NCBI GenBank assembly: GCA_016716605.1
Contig: JADJWA010000001.1
Location: 1,860,001 to 1,924,000 of the forward strand
Direction of reading: 5' to 3'
Origin: Flavobacteriales bacterium
GTDB taxonomy: Bacteria; Bacteroidota; Bacteroidia; Flavobacteriales_F; PHOS-HE28
DNA length: 64,000 bases
A program made the position numbers and the translations under genes. Positions 27,401 through 36,093 of this stretch are shown here, piece by piece. How positions within the stretch are numbered: the stretch's first letter is position 1; every line of letters starts with the position of its first letter. Below the pieces are notes generated by a model. The model saw only the letters and a program-made list of their open reading frames with translations, was not told the origin of the DNA and made no database searches.

Positions 27401-27850
27401 GGCATCGGGCCGCTTGATGGCGAGCTCACGGTCGAGCTCTGTGGCGCGCACGCGCAGCTCCTTGTTCTCCGAGAACCGGCGCGCGGTCTCCTTCACGATG
27501 GCGAAGGCCTCGGGCAGGATCTCGAGCAGCACTTCCTCGATCTGCTCCACGCTCTTCTCCTCGAGCTTGTCGATCTCCTCGTAGCGTGTCTCGCGCTCGT
27601 GGATCGCCATGCGCGCATCGGCGTCAATCTCCGCACGGAGCTGCGCCACGCGATCATCATTGGGTTTGGTTCGCTCGGCGATGCGCGCCCTCAGGTCGGC
27701 GGTGCGCTGACGCAGCTCATTGTGGCTCAGCACGGCGAGCTTGGCATATTCCTCCTTGGTACGCTCAACGAGCGGGGTCACCTCTTTGAGGTCGCGCTGG
27801 TACTTGTCCCCGAATACGGACTTGAAGGCTTTGGCGAGTGAGCCGATCAT
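24479..27850 (-). CDS. secA: Preprotein translocase ATPase SecA
   Basis: 1123 residues from the ATG at 27850 ([20 protein letters not shown], the family start); the open frame runs on to 28000 without sense. Walker A [11 protein letters not shown] lies near residue 200 and Walker B [19 protein letters not shown] follows; the second helicase fold has [13 protein letters not shown] and [20 protein letters not shown]. The C-terminus is a Pro/Gln-rich linker and a zinc motif ([17 protein letters not shown]) that binds SecB or ribosomes. Length of about 1100 is usual for Bacteroidota. It drives Sec export of all signal-peptide proteins in this window. Confidence 0.97.
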   Translation of the reverse strand: [1123 protein letters not shown]

Positions 27851-27895
27851 GATGCGGTGTGATTGGGGCCGGATGGGTGTCCGGACAAAGGCTGG

Positions 27896-27903
27896 CAAAT
27901 GTA
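27896..27903 (-). promoter_or_regulatory. Candidate -7 box (TACATTTG) of secA
   Basis: An exact TAnnTTTG match on the minus strand, 45 bases before the secA ATG. No TTG is seen at the usual -33 distance, so only the -7 element is supported. Confidence 0.4.
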
Positions 27904-27971
27904 CCTGCCTGCCGGATGGCACGGACCGGGCCACGGCGATCGGCCTGACACGCTGGCCGATGGAACGACGA

Positions 27972-27992
27972 AGCCCCGCTGTTGGCGGGGCT
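27972..27992 (-). terminator. Terminator-like hairpin after the DUF2795 gene
   Basis: An 8-bp perfect stem (AGCCCCGC / GCGGGGCT) with a 5-base loop, 22 bases beyond the stop of the DUF2795 gene and followed on the minus strand by a T-rich TTCGTCGTTCC. Confidence 0.6.
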
Positions 27993-28013
27993 CCGAGCAT
28001 GGTTCAGGTGAGG

Positions 28014-28235
28014 TCAATACTCGTCCTCATTGAAGAAGAAGTCCTCCTTCGATGGGTAATCCGGCCAGATTTCCTCGATGCTCTCGAAGACCTCTTCTTC
28101 ATCTTCGATGGCCTGGAGGTTCTCAACCACTTCGAGCGGAGCGCCGGTGCGCATGGCGAAGTCGATGAGTTCTTCCTTGGTGGCGGGCCAGGGCGCATCC
28201 TCCAGGTAAGAGGCGAGTTCGAGGGTCCAGTACAT
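28014..28235 (-). CDS. Small DUF2795-family protein
   Basis: 73 residues from the ATG at 28235 (MYWTLELASYLEDAPWPATK). An upstream in-frame start at 28313 would add residues that overlap the promoter region. The acidic C-terminus ends in DYPSKEDFFFNEDEY. From memory this is a very conserved Bacteroidota protein, annotated only as DUF2795, of about this exact length. Monocistronic between secA and the adenosyltransferase, with its own -7 box and hairpin. Confidence 0.85.
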   Translation of the reverse strand: MYWTLELASYLEDAPWPATKEELIDFAMRTGAPLEVVENLQAIEDEEEVFESIEEIWPDYPSKEDFFFNEDEY

Positions 28236-28270
28236 GCTGCGGTCCTGTTGAGGGTTTTCTGAAACGGGCG

Positions 28271-28278
28271 CAAATATA
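28271..28278 (-). promoter_or_regulatory. Candidate -7 box (TATATTTG) of the DUF2795 gene
   Basis: An exact TAnnTTTG match, 35 bases before the ATG at 28235, in an otherwise featureless gap. Supports the shorter start for that gene, since 28313 would lie upstream of the promoter. Confidence 0.5.
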
Positions 28279-28363
28279 GACGGATGCCCTTCCGTGCCAC
28301 GGCTTCTTTTCAACCGGTGTTAATGGCTCTCAATCCCTTGCCGGACAAGGCTTTCGGAACGTT

Positions 28364-28915
28364 TCAGCCCTGCGGCTGCCAAGTGGTGTCGGCCACGCCG
28401 TGCAGCTTGCTGAGGTGCCGTGCCAGCATGAAGAAGTAATCCGAGAGGCGGTTGAGGTAGCGCACCAGGATCGGGTCCAGATCGGCGCCCCCGCTTAATT
28501 GCACCACGCGGCGCTCCGCCCTTCGGCAAACGGTGCGACAGATGTGCGCTTGCGATGCGGCGATGTGGCCGCCGGGCAGGATGAAGCTGCGCATCGGCTC
28601 CAGCTCCCTGTCCATTTCGTCCATGGCACGCTCGAGGGCCGCGATCATCTGTTCATCGATGGCGGGCACCTTGAATCGCTTGCGCTCCTCGTCGCTGCTG
28701 CTGGCCAGGTGGGAGCCGATGGTGAAGAGCGTTTCCTGGATCGCGATCAAACGCTCCACGTGATGCGGTGCCGCGATGTCGCGCAGCATGCCCACATGGC
28801 TGTTCAGCTCATCCACGGTTCCATACGCTTCAATGCGGGCATCGTCCTTGGCCACGCGCGCGCCGCCGAGTAGTCCAGTCTGGCCTTGGTCGCCGGTGCG
28901 GGTGTAGATCTTCAT
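28364..28915 (-). CDS. Cob(I)alamin adenosyltransferase, PduO type
   Basis: 183 residues from the ATG at 28915. N-terminal ATP-binding motif MKIYTRTGDQGQTGLLGG, then VDELNSHVGMLRD, the CRRAERRVVQLS segment and YLNRLSDYFFMLAR, all hallmarks of the trimeric PduO-type enzyme. Makes adenosylcobalamin from cob(I)alamin and ATP. Together with meaB at about 42 kb it implies a B12-dependent methylmalonyl-CoA mutase in this organism. It starts 31 bases after the PKD protein gene, in the same direction, perhaps co-transcribed by chance. Confidence 0.93.
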   Translation of the reverse strand: MKIYTRTGDQGQTGLLGGARVAKDDARIEAYGTVDELNSHVGMLRDIAAPHHVERLIAIQETLFTIGSHLASSSDEERKRFKVPAIDEQMIAALERAMDEMDRELEPMRSFILPGGHIAASQAHICRTVCRRAERRVVQLSGGADLDPILVRYLNRLSDYFFMLARHLSKLHGVADTTWQPQG

Positions 28916-28946
28916 GGTACGGTTTCCGGTGGCGCAAGCTATTGCA

Positions 28947-31085
28947 CTACCGCACCAGCACCACCCAGCCGTGCTTCGCGTCGCCCAAGCGGGGCCGCAT
29001 GATGTACGCGTACACGCCTTCGGGGGCAGGTGCGCCGCCGTGGTAGCCGTCCCAGCCGCTATCAGCATCGCCTTCCCATACGAGCTGCCCCCACTTGTTG
29101 TGGATGCTAAGCATCGGTGACTCACACGGTTCAGGGCCCTTGATTCGAAGCACATCGTTCACGCCATCGGCATTGGGGCTGAATGCGCTGGGCACGAACC
29201 ACGCCACCGGGATGATGCCGTAGCCCGCATGCAGCATGAGCGCGAATGTGTTCTCGCAGCGGTCGCCGGGGTCGGTGGTGAGGCGCACTTCGAAGGCGCC
29301 CTCGCTTCGGAAGATGTGCACCGGATCGTGCCACGAGCCGGTGGTGTCGCCATCGCCGAAGTCCCAGAGGTAGCGCTCGCCATCGAGGCTGGTGTTCATG
29401 AAATAGGTGCGCTCATCGCAAGGGTCGCTGTTGGTATGGAACGAAGGGAGGCCCGCGGGCAGCACGGTCATGACCGATCGGGCAGTGTCCATGATGCAAC
29501 CGTTGCGCGCCACGAGGGTGATGGTCATTGGGCCGTGCTGCGCATAAGCATGGTCCGGGTCCATGGCGCTGCTCGTAGCGCCATCACCGAAGTACCAGGT
29601 GGCCGCCGTTGAATGCTCCGATGTGTTCTGGAAGCCCACCGGCGCACGCTGGCACACGGTATCTGGATGCGTGAAGGAGGCCTCGGGTTGGATGCCCTCA
29701 ACGGTGATCAAGCCGGTTTGCACGCGCTCATGCCATTGCCCGCAGGCCGATACACGGAGCCGCACGCTGAAGGTGCCCACGCCATAATGGTGCACGGGCT
29801 GCTCTGCCTGGCTGGTCCATCCATCGCCGAAATCCCATTGCCAGGCAGTGCCATTGCAGCTCGATGGAACGAATCGATGCCCTTCGCAATCGGGCTGCTC
29901 AATGACCTCGAATGCCGCATGCTCCGGCGCCGGCGCGCTCCCCGGCGTTTCGCCCTCGATGCTGTTGGGCAGCGCCGGGATCATGCCCCAGCCCCAGAAG
30001 CTGATGGCCCCGGGGTCGTATCCGAGGGCGCCGATCGATTCCGCATCGGGGTAGCGCACTTCTGCAAGGAAGGTCGTTCCCAATCCGCGCGCTCCCACGT
30101 AAAGCCGTCCGTTCGCGGCGCATTCGATGCTCACGATCCACCAGCCGATGGCAGGGTCGATCACTTGCGCCGCTTGCGCGGCCAGGTCGAAGCGCCCGAA
30201 ATCGTTGTTGAGTTGATCCGTGTTGCTCACGTAGTAGAGGTAGCGCCCCTCCGGCGAGAATTCGATGCCCACCACCGGGCGCGAGCTCAAGGCGATGGCG
30301 TGGAGGCCCGATAATTCGCCGCGCTCCAGGTCCAGATGCCAGAGCGCGACGTCGTCCGCTGATGCCGGCGTGCTGCCCGGACAGCTCACCGCGAGCAGGT
30401 CATTCGCGGGCGAGAGCTTCAGCGTGCTCCACCAGTGCGCGGTGCCGCTGGGCGCACAGGTCCCTGCTGCCGTTGTTCCTTCGATCCCGTTGGCCGTGAT
30501 GCGCGATCGCATGATCCGGTAGGCGCCGTCCACCACCCGGAAGGAGAACAACCAGCGGCATCCGGCCAGCAATTGCCTTGAAACCGCGATGCCTTCGCCC
30601 ACATCGTTCAGCAGCAGCTTGTTCTTCTCGACCACCGCGCCATCACCGCCATTCGCGTTCATGTCGATGGTGCTGTAGTAGTGGCGGTGCGCGTCGGCAT
30701 CGTGGTGGATGAAGTAGTACTGGCCCGGATGGCAGGGCCTTGGCACGATGGCGCTGGCCTGGCTGCTGCTGTTGCCGAGGAGACTGGTGCCGTTGGCCAG
30801 CGGATCGCCATTCGGGCGCCGCACCGAGATCCTGCCCTCGCCATCCACTGCCGTCACGAAGAGCACCTGGCCTTGCGCGTCGGTCATCAGGTTCACATCC
30901 TCCGTTCCGCCAAGGCCCAGCGAAGGCACCAGCGATCCGACCACCGGCTCCGTTGCCGCGAAGTCGATCAATCTCACCTCACCGGATCCGGAGCGGAGCG
31001 GCCATTTGCTCAATTGCGCCTGGGCTTCGGCCATGCCGAGCAGCGCCGTGAGCACAAGGAGCCGCTGGGTATTCGCGAAGGCCAT
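28947..31085 (-). CDS. PKD-domain protein with gliding-type (T9SS type B) sorting domain
   Basis: 712 residues from the ATG at 31085; signal peptide LLVLTALLGMAEAQAQ. Residues 30-390 resemble a WD/propeller-type N-terminal region common in these proteins (SPEGRYLYYVSNTDQLNNDF, IECAANGRLYVGARG). Two or three PKD modules follow (WQWDFGDGWTSQAEQPVHHY, ATWYFGDGATSSAMDPDHAY, YLWDFGDGDTTGSWHDPVHI). The C-terminus is the gliding-motility-associated domain (VPSAFSPNADGVNDVLRIKG...PAPEGVYAYIM). Predicted T9SS surface protein of unknown ligand. Confidence 0.9.
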   Translation of the reverse strand: MAFANTQRLLVLTALLGMAEAQAQLSKWPLRSGSGEVRLIDFAATEPVVGSLVPSLGLGGTEDVNLMTDAQGQVLFVTAVDGEGRISVRRPNGDPLANGTSLLGNSSSQASAIVPRPCHPGQYYFIHHDADAHRHYYSTIDMNANGGDGAVVEKNKLLLNDVGEGIAVSRQLLAGCRWLFSFRVVDGAYRIMRSRITANGIEGTTAAGTCAPSGTAHWWSTLKLSPANDLLAVSCPGSTPASADDVALWHLDLERGELSGLHAIALSSRPVVGIEFSPEGRYLYYVSNTDQLNNDFGRFDLAAQAAQVIDPAIGWWIVSIECAANGRLYVGARGLGTTFLAEVRYPDAESIGALGYDPGAISFWGWGMIPALPNSIEGETPGSAPAPEHAAFEVIEQPDCEGHRFVPSSCNGTAWQWDFGDGWTSQAEQPVHHYGVGTFSVRLRVSACGQWHERVQTGLITVEGIQPEASFTHPDTVCQRAPVGFQNTSEHSTAATWYFGDGATSSAMDPDHAYAQHGPMTITLVARNGCIMDTARSVMTVLPAGLPSFHTNSDPCDERTYFMNTSLDGERYLWDFGDGDTTGSWHDPVHIFRSEGAFEVRLTTDPGDRCENTFALMLHAGYGIIPVAWFVPSAFSPNADGVNDVLRIKGPEPCESPMLSIHNKWGQLVWEGDADSGWDGYHGGAPAPEGVYAYIMRPRLGDAKHGWVVLVR

Positions 31086-31166
31086 TTCGGAAGACGAATG
31101 TAGCGGATTGCCCTTGTCCAGCATGGGTGCAGCGCGAATCGGATGAACAGCGGATCGTGGCCCCGA

Positions 31167-31949
31167 TCAGTAGCGGAGGCGGAAGTGCTCCTTCGCCTGT
31201 CCGCTTCGCAGGAACACCAGCCCCAGGTCGTACAGGTCGATGGTGACGGCGACGCGCGGATGGGATCTGATCCGCGCCCACGCCGCTTCCATGCCCTGGC
31301 TCCAATGGATGTCGTCCAACACGAGCACCGAGGCATCATGCGCCTTGGCAAGGCATTGCTCGAAATAGGCCATGGTGGGTTCCTCGGCATGATGCCCGTC
31401 CAAGAAAGCCAGGTCGACCCGGTCCATCCGGCGCAACGCCTCGGGCAGGGCGTGCTCAAAGCTCCCGAGCACGGCGGTGATGTTGCGTTGTTGGAGCTGC
31501 TCGAATTGGTGCAGCGCGATCCGATGCGTCTGCGGGCAGCCCTCGATGGTGGTCACGCTTCCCGCCTCGTTGCCCTGCGCCAGATACAGCGTGGTGATCC
31601 CGAAACTGGTTCCCAACTCGAGCATGTGGCGCGCACCGGTCCATTGCACCAGGCGCTGCAGCATCCGCCCTTGCCGTGCGGGCTTCAGGCTCACGCGGGC
31701 CATGTCGGCCACGCGCCGCAACGGCGCGTGCAAAGCGCGCGAGCCTGCGCCCAGGTCATGCACGGCGATCACCTGGTCGCTGCGCAGCAATTCCTTGCGG
31801 AGCGCTTCAATGGGCGCATGTGCCGGGAGCGCAGGCCTGCTGCGCAGAACATGCTCGATCAATTGGAAGACGAACGGGCTGTGGACGCCATGCCGCGTGC
31901 GGGCCATCACCCGGTGGGCGATCCAGCTGCTCACGCGCGCGGCATTCAT
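31167..31949 (-). CDS. Class I SAM-dependent methyltransferase
   Basis: 260 residues from the ATG at 31949 (a GTG lies one codon before). The Rossmann core has HMLELGTSFGITTLYLAQG (SAM-binding motif I), SVTTIEGCPQTHRIALHQFE, VDLAFLDGHHAEEPTMAYFE and ASVLVLDDIHWSQGMEAAW, the pattern of O-methyltransferase-like proteins (methyltransf_24 type). Substrate unknown. N-terminal 90 residues (HGVHSPFVFQLIEHVL) are characteristic of the Bacteroidota version. Followed upstream by the hydrolase gene with a 19-base gap. Confidence 0.8.
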   Translation of the reverse strand: MNAARVSSWIAHRVMARTRHGVHSPFVFQLIEHVLRSRPALPAHAPIEALRKELLRSDQVIAVHDLGAGSRALHAPLRRVADMARVSLKPARQGRMLQRLVQWTGARHMLELGTSFGITTLYLAQGNEAGSVTTIEGCPQTHRIALHQFEQLQQRNITAVLGSFEHALPEALRRMDRVDLAFLDGHHAEEPTMAYFEQCLAKAHDASVLVLDDIHWSQGMEAAWARIRSHPRVAVTIDLYDLGLVFLRSGQAKEHFRLRY

Positions 31950-31968
31950 CACGGCGAAGGTAGAGGCC

Positions 31969-32769
31969 TCATCGGAGGCAGTCCCGGATGGCGTTGCGGA
32001 ACTGCGGGAAGCGCCACAGGTCGTTGTGACGCGCGCCTTTGATCACCATGGCTTCGCGATCGATCCGGCCCGGCACGGCAGCATAGAGCTTCAGCGCGCA
32101 GGCCAGCGGCACCATCTGGTCACGTGTTCCATGGAAGATCCGGACCGGGCATCGTGCGTTGCGGATGGCCTCCTCATTCCGGAACGGGTAGCGCAGGATC
32201 AGGCGGTAGGGGAATAGCGGCAGTTGCGACCAGCAGACATCGATCAGGTTGTTGAAGGGCGTCTCGAGCAGCAGCATGCGCGCATTGCGCTGCGCGGCCA
32301 CGGGTGTGGCCAGGGCGCTGCCGAGCGATCGGCCGTAGAGCGTGATGCGATCGCTGCCCACGCGCTCACTGAGCCAGTCATGCCAGGCCACGGCATCCGC
32401 GATCAGCGCTTGCTCGCTGAGGCGGCCTGAGCTCTTCCCGTATCCGCGCGGATCGGGCATGAGCACATCGTGCCCCAGCGCGGTGAAGCGCGCGCCCAAC
32501 CGGCCCCAGCGCTTGAGGTTGCCGGAGTGCCCGTGGAAATAGAGCAGCACGCCACGGGGCTCGCGCGCCTTGAACCAGAGCGCGTGCAGCCTCGCGCCGT
32601 CCGGCCTGTCGAGCCAGCATTGCTCATAGCGGCCGCCGAACCGGAAGCGCGTGCGCAGCGCGGGGTCGTAGCGCAGGAAGATGAAGCGCTCCTGCAGGAT
32701 CCAATAGAAGGCAAGCGCGCCGCCGTAGATCAGCAGCGCCGCGCCGATCGCGCTCAGCACCCAAGCCAT
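31969..32769 (-). CDS. Membrane-anchored alpha/beta hydrolase
   Basis: 266 residues. One N-terminal helix (LSAIGAALLIYGGALAFYWI) anchors it; the rest is an alpha/beta hydrolase: oxyanion loop YFHGHSGNLKRWG, DPRGYGKSSG, nucleophile elbow LYGRSLGSALAT (Ser), acid in FHGTRDQMVPL (Asp) and His in IKGARHNDLWRF. This matches the YsgG/BEM46-like family of membrane hydrolases. Substrate unknown. Same direction as the methyltransferase and tamL, with short gaps. Confidence 0.85.
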   Translation of the reverse strand: MAWVLSAIGAALLIYGGALAFYWILQERFIFLRYDPALRTRFRFGGRYEQCWLDRPDGARLHALWFKAREPRGVLLYFHGHSGNLKRWGRLGARFTALGHDVLMPDPRGYGKSSGRLSEQALIADAVAWHDWLSERVGSDRITLYGRSLGSALATPVAAQRNARMLLLETPFNNLIDVCWSQLPLFPYRLILRYPFRNEEAIRNARCPVRIFHGTRDQMVPLACALKLYAAVPGRIDREAMVIKGARHNDLWRFPQFRNAIRDCLR

Positions 32770-32804
32770 GCCGCGAAGGTACCGGGGGCATCAGGCCGCC
32801 TCCC

Positions 32805-35327
32805 TCAGAACGGATACCCGATCCCCAGGTTGAAATTCACCTCCGGCCGGTAGCGGTAGGCGCTGCCGAGTAATTCGGTCACACGCGCCTCGTGCTGCTC
32901 CTTAGGCTCGTACAGCCAGCGCTCTCCTTTGGGCAGCGAAGGGTCCTTGGTCTGCAGGCCGACATCGATCCGCACGATGAAGAAATCGAAATTGAAGCGC
33001 GCCCCGGCGCCGGTGCCAACGGCCAGCTCGGAGAGGAATTCGCTGCTGATGGCACCGCCGGGCTGGCGCGGGTTCTCGCGCAGGTTCCACACGTTGCCCG
33101 CATCCACGAAGAGCGCGCCCTCAAGGAATCCGATGAGCTTGAAGCGGTACTCCGCATTGGCTTCAAGGCGCATCTCACCGATGCGGTCGAAGGCCACGAG
33201 CGGCTCGCTGAAGGAGCCGGGTCCCACCGAGCGCGCGCGCCATGCGCGGAGGCCGTTCGCGCCGCCCACGAAGAAGCTGCTCTCGAAGGGCAGCACGCCC
33301 AGGTTGCCGTATGGCAGGGCTGCGCCGCCGGCCACGCGCAGGGCCACGCTGCTGCGGTCGTGCAGCCGCCGGCGCCAACGCGCATCGAGCTCTCCCTTGA
33401 TGAATTCGGCGTAACGCACATCCGATACCGTTCGGAAGCGCTGGCCTGTGCTGTCCGTGGCGCTCTCACTGATTAATGAGGGCAGGGGCCCGGCCCATTC
33501 GACCACGGATCGCAGGTAATAGGCATCGCGGGCCTTCGAAGCCTCCGGGGTGCTGTGCACGAAGCTGCCCCGGTGGCTCACGAACAGGTGGTCGGTGTAG
33601 CTGTTGAGCAGCACCGGATTGCGCGCCTGCTCCAGATAGGACCGGAACCCGGCCGATATCCGCGGGATCTTGATCGAGTTCACTTCAAACGGATACGCGC
33701 CGATGGTGTTCGAGCGCGATTCCTGCCATTGTAGGCCGGCGCTCAGCTTCGTGAGGTTGCGCGTGAAGTCCGGCCGCTGCTGGAAGTTGTACAGCGCGTT
33801 GAGCAGCAGCTGGCTGCCGCTGCTCTTGCTGAAGAGGCCAGCGAAGGGCCGCGGCAGAGAGAAGGTGACCTCGGGCCCGATGCTCAGCGTATTGAAGGTG
33901 GTCAGCGCACCCACATCACCGGTCGATTCCTGCGTGCCGCCACTGCCTGCGATCCGCTGCTGGGCTTCGAAGCCCACGCTCATCTGCGCCTGAAGCGAAG
34001 CCAGCGATCGCAGGATGTTCCGGTGTCGATAACCTACATTGATCGAGGTGCCCAATGCACCGCCACGGTTGGTCACGAATCCTTCAGTGCTCGCGCTCTG
34101 CTGCCGGGCGGGCAATAGGGTGATCCGCGCATCAGCAAGGCCAGGACGGCCCGTGCCCGTGGTGTCGAAGTTGATATCCACGCGGTCGAATGCGCCGGTG
34201 GCCACCAGCCTGCGGTAGGTGCGCGCGGAGCGGTCCTGGTTGAACCGCTCGCTGGACTGCAGGAACACCTGGTGCAGCAGGGCTTTCGGCTTGAAGCGCA
34301 AGCGACCCTGATAGAGGAAGATGGATCCTCCCTCCCGCAGGGTGTCAATGGGGGCCACGCTCCCGCGTAAGGGCCTGAAGGTGCTGATGTACACGTCGCG
34401 CAGGTCATGCGGCGTGCCTTCCGCCGTGCCTGTGAGGCCCCGGTCATTCGGCGCACCAAGCCGCTCGAAGCTCATCACCAGGTCCACCTGCCGGTCGCCC
34501 ACCGTGGTGTCTGCCCGGTACTGTATCAGGTCGCGCGTGAAGAAGAGGTAGCCGTTGTTGCGCAGGTCGTCCGTGATCCGGTTCCGCTCCTGGTCGAGCA
34601 GGTCGCCATCGAAGCGCTGGCCTTCACGGATCATGCGCTTCTCCCAATCGGCCTCCACCTGGGAGCGGATGCGCTCATCGTCCACCTCATGACGGAGGCC
34701 GCGCAACCGATAGGCTTCGCCCGCGATCGCGGTGTAGCTGATGACGGCCTTTGGCCGATGCAGCCTGCGGCCCCACCAGGCCCGGTGCCTGAGCTTCACC
34801 GTGAAATCCACGCTCGCCTTGAAGTAGCCTTCCTTCGAGAGGTAGAGCACCATCTGATCCGCGGTCCGCTGGGTGAGCGTGCTATCGAGGATCACGGGAG
34901 GCTCGCCCACCGTTTCGCGCAGCCATTGCGCGCGCGTCCGCTTGTACGGCACAGGCGCTCGGCCTTTCGTGGCCCGGCGCTCATTCCTGCGGTCGATCCG
35001 CGCATCCTTCTTCGCTTGCCAGACCGGCATCCGCGCCGGGTCGGGCAGGTTGTGCATGTTCAGGTAGAAGGGGATGGCGAGCACCCGCTTGTTCGGCTTC
35101 TGCTTGATGATGGCCTCGAGCTCCGAAGACCGCACCTCGTGCGTGCCGATGAGCTCCACCTGATTGCGCTTGACCAGGATCTGATCGGCCGCCAAGCGGC
35201 GCGTTGGATCGCAACCGGCCAGCAGCAGCAGTGAGAGCCCTGACAGGATATGCTGCGTGCTGCGCCCCAAGTAGCCGAAGGTGCTGCCTACTTTGTGCGG
35301 CCGGCTTGGCGCGCCCTGCGCAGGCAT
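32805..35327 (-). CDS. tamL: BamA/TamA-family outer membrane lipoprotein TamL
   Basis: 840 residues from the ATG at 35327. A lipobox (GLSLLLLAGCDPTRR, Cys near residue 39) marks it as a TamL-type protein, the lipid-anchored Bacteroidota form of TamA; POTRA-like domains follow and the last 350 residues form the Omp85 barrel, with FFVGGANGLRAWRARSVGPG and the terminal strand NFNLGIGYPF. It works with TamB in outer-membrane assembly. The ATG overlaps the start of the divergent methyltransferase gene, and a TATATTTG -7-like box lies at 35331-35338, so the real start may be the TTG at 35270, which keeps the whole lipoprotein signal. Confidence 0.88.
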   Translation of the reverse strand: MPAQGAPSRPHKVGSTFGYLGRSTQHILSGLSLLLLAGCDPTRRLAADQILVKRNQVELIGTHEVRSSELEAIIKQKPNKRVLAIPFYLNMHNLPDPARMPVWQAKKDARIDRRNERRATKGRAPVPYKRTRAQWLRETVGEPPVILDSTLTQRTADQMVLYLSKEGYFKASVDFTVKLRHRAWWGRRLHRPKAVISYTAIAGEAYRLRGLRHEVDDERIRSQVEADWEKRMIREGQRFDGDLLDQERNRITDDLRNNGYLFFTRDLIQYRADTTVGDRQVDLVMSFERLGAPNDRGLTGTAEGTPHDLRDVYISTFRPLRGSVAPIDTLREGGSIFLYQGRLRFKPKALLHQVFLQSSERFNQDRSARTYRRLVATGAFDRVDINFDTTGTGRPGLADARITLLPARQQSASTEGFVTNRGGALGTSINVGYRHRNILRSLASLQAQMSVGFEAQQRIAGSGGTQESTGDVGALTTFNTLSIGPEVTFSLPRPFAGLFSKSSGSQLLLNALYNFQQRPDFTRNLTKLSAGLQWQESRSNTIGAYPFEVNSIKIPRISAGFRSYLEQARNPVLLNSYTDHLFVSHRGSFVHSTPEASKARDAYYLRSVVEWAGPLPSLISESATDSTGQRFRTVSDVRYAEFIKGELDARWRRRLHDRSSVALRVAGGAALPYGNLGVLPFESSFFVGGANGLRAWRARSVGPGSFSEPLVAFDRIGEMRLEANAEYRFKLIGFLEGALFVDAGNVWNLRENPRQPGGAISSEFLSELAVGTGAGARFNFDFFIVRIDVGLQTKDPSLPKGERWLYEPKEQHEARVTELLGSAYRYRPEVNFNLGIGYPF

Positions 35328-36093
35328 GGCCAAATATACCCGAGCGTTGAGCACAGCTTTGGAACGGCGCGCCGTAAGGGCGCTGCATGCCAAGAAGGGC
35401 CGGCAGGAGCAAGGATTGTTCCTCGTGCAGGGGCACAAGCTCGTGGCGGAGCTGCTGGCCTCGCCGATCCGCGTGCGCGCCGTGCATGTGGCGGAAGGCG
35501 CCGAGCATGGCTTCCCGGACGAAATGGTGCGCGTGCATCCCGCGCATGAGCTGGATCGAATGGGCACGCTGGAGAGCGGCAATGCCGTGGTGGCCGTTGC
35601 CGAGATGCCAACGCCCGGTCCCATCGATCCGTTGCGTGCTGGTGAGCTGGTGCTCGCGCTCGACGGCATCGCCGATCCCGGCAACATGGGCACGCTCCTG
35701 CGCGTGGCCGATTGGTTCGGTGCGACGCGTGTGCTCTGCAGCGCCGACTCGGTGGAGGAGTTCAACCCGAAATGCGTGCAGGCCAGCATGGGTTCGCTCT
35801 TCCGCGTGGCGGTGCAGCGCAGCGACCTTGGGCGCGAGCTCGATCGGTTGCGGGCCGACGGCGCCGCGCTCTACCTCGCCAGCATGGAGGGCGAAGAGGC
35901 TTTCGCCGTAGCGCTTCGGCGCCCTGCCGTGCTGATCCTCGGCAGCGAAGCGCACGGCCCTTCGGCCGCTATCCGCGCACTCGGTGCGATCACGGTCGCG
36001 GTGCCGCGCGCAGGCGGTGCGGAATCGCTCAATGTGGCCATGGCGGCCAGTGCGCTCTGCATGGAGTTCATGCGTCAGGCGCGCACCCCGTAG
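35326..36093 (+). CDS. SpoU/TrmH-family RNA 2'-O-methyltransferase
   Basis: 255 residues from the ATG at 35326. N-terminal substrate-binding part (RALHAKKGRQEQGLFLVQGH), then the SPOUT catalytic domain with the three motifs: LDGIADPGNMGTLLRVADWF, LILGSEAHGPS and VPRAGGAESLNVAMAASALC. Methylates a ribose in rRNA or tRNA; which target cannot be read. Divergent from tamL with overlapping start codons, and its last 19 bases overlap the convergent FAD dehydrogenase. Confidence 0.92.
   Translation: MAKYTRALSTALERRAVRALHAKKGRQEQGLFLVQGHKLVAELLASPIRVRAVHVAEGAEHGFPDEMVRVHPAHELDRMGTLESGNAVVAVAEMPTPGPIDPLRAGELVLALDGIADPGNMGTLLRVADWFGATRVLCSADSVEEFNPKCVQASMGSLFRVAVQRSDLGRELDRLRADGAALYLASMEGEEAFAVALRRPAVLILGSEAHGPSAAIRALGAITVAVPRAGGAESLNVAMAASALCMEFMRQARTP

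Noticed and set aside
24665..27841. Long plus-strand frames opposite secA
   Set aside because: They are antisense shadows of secA with Leu/Val/His-rich text and no motif.
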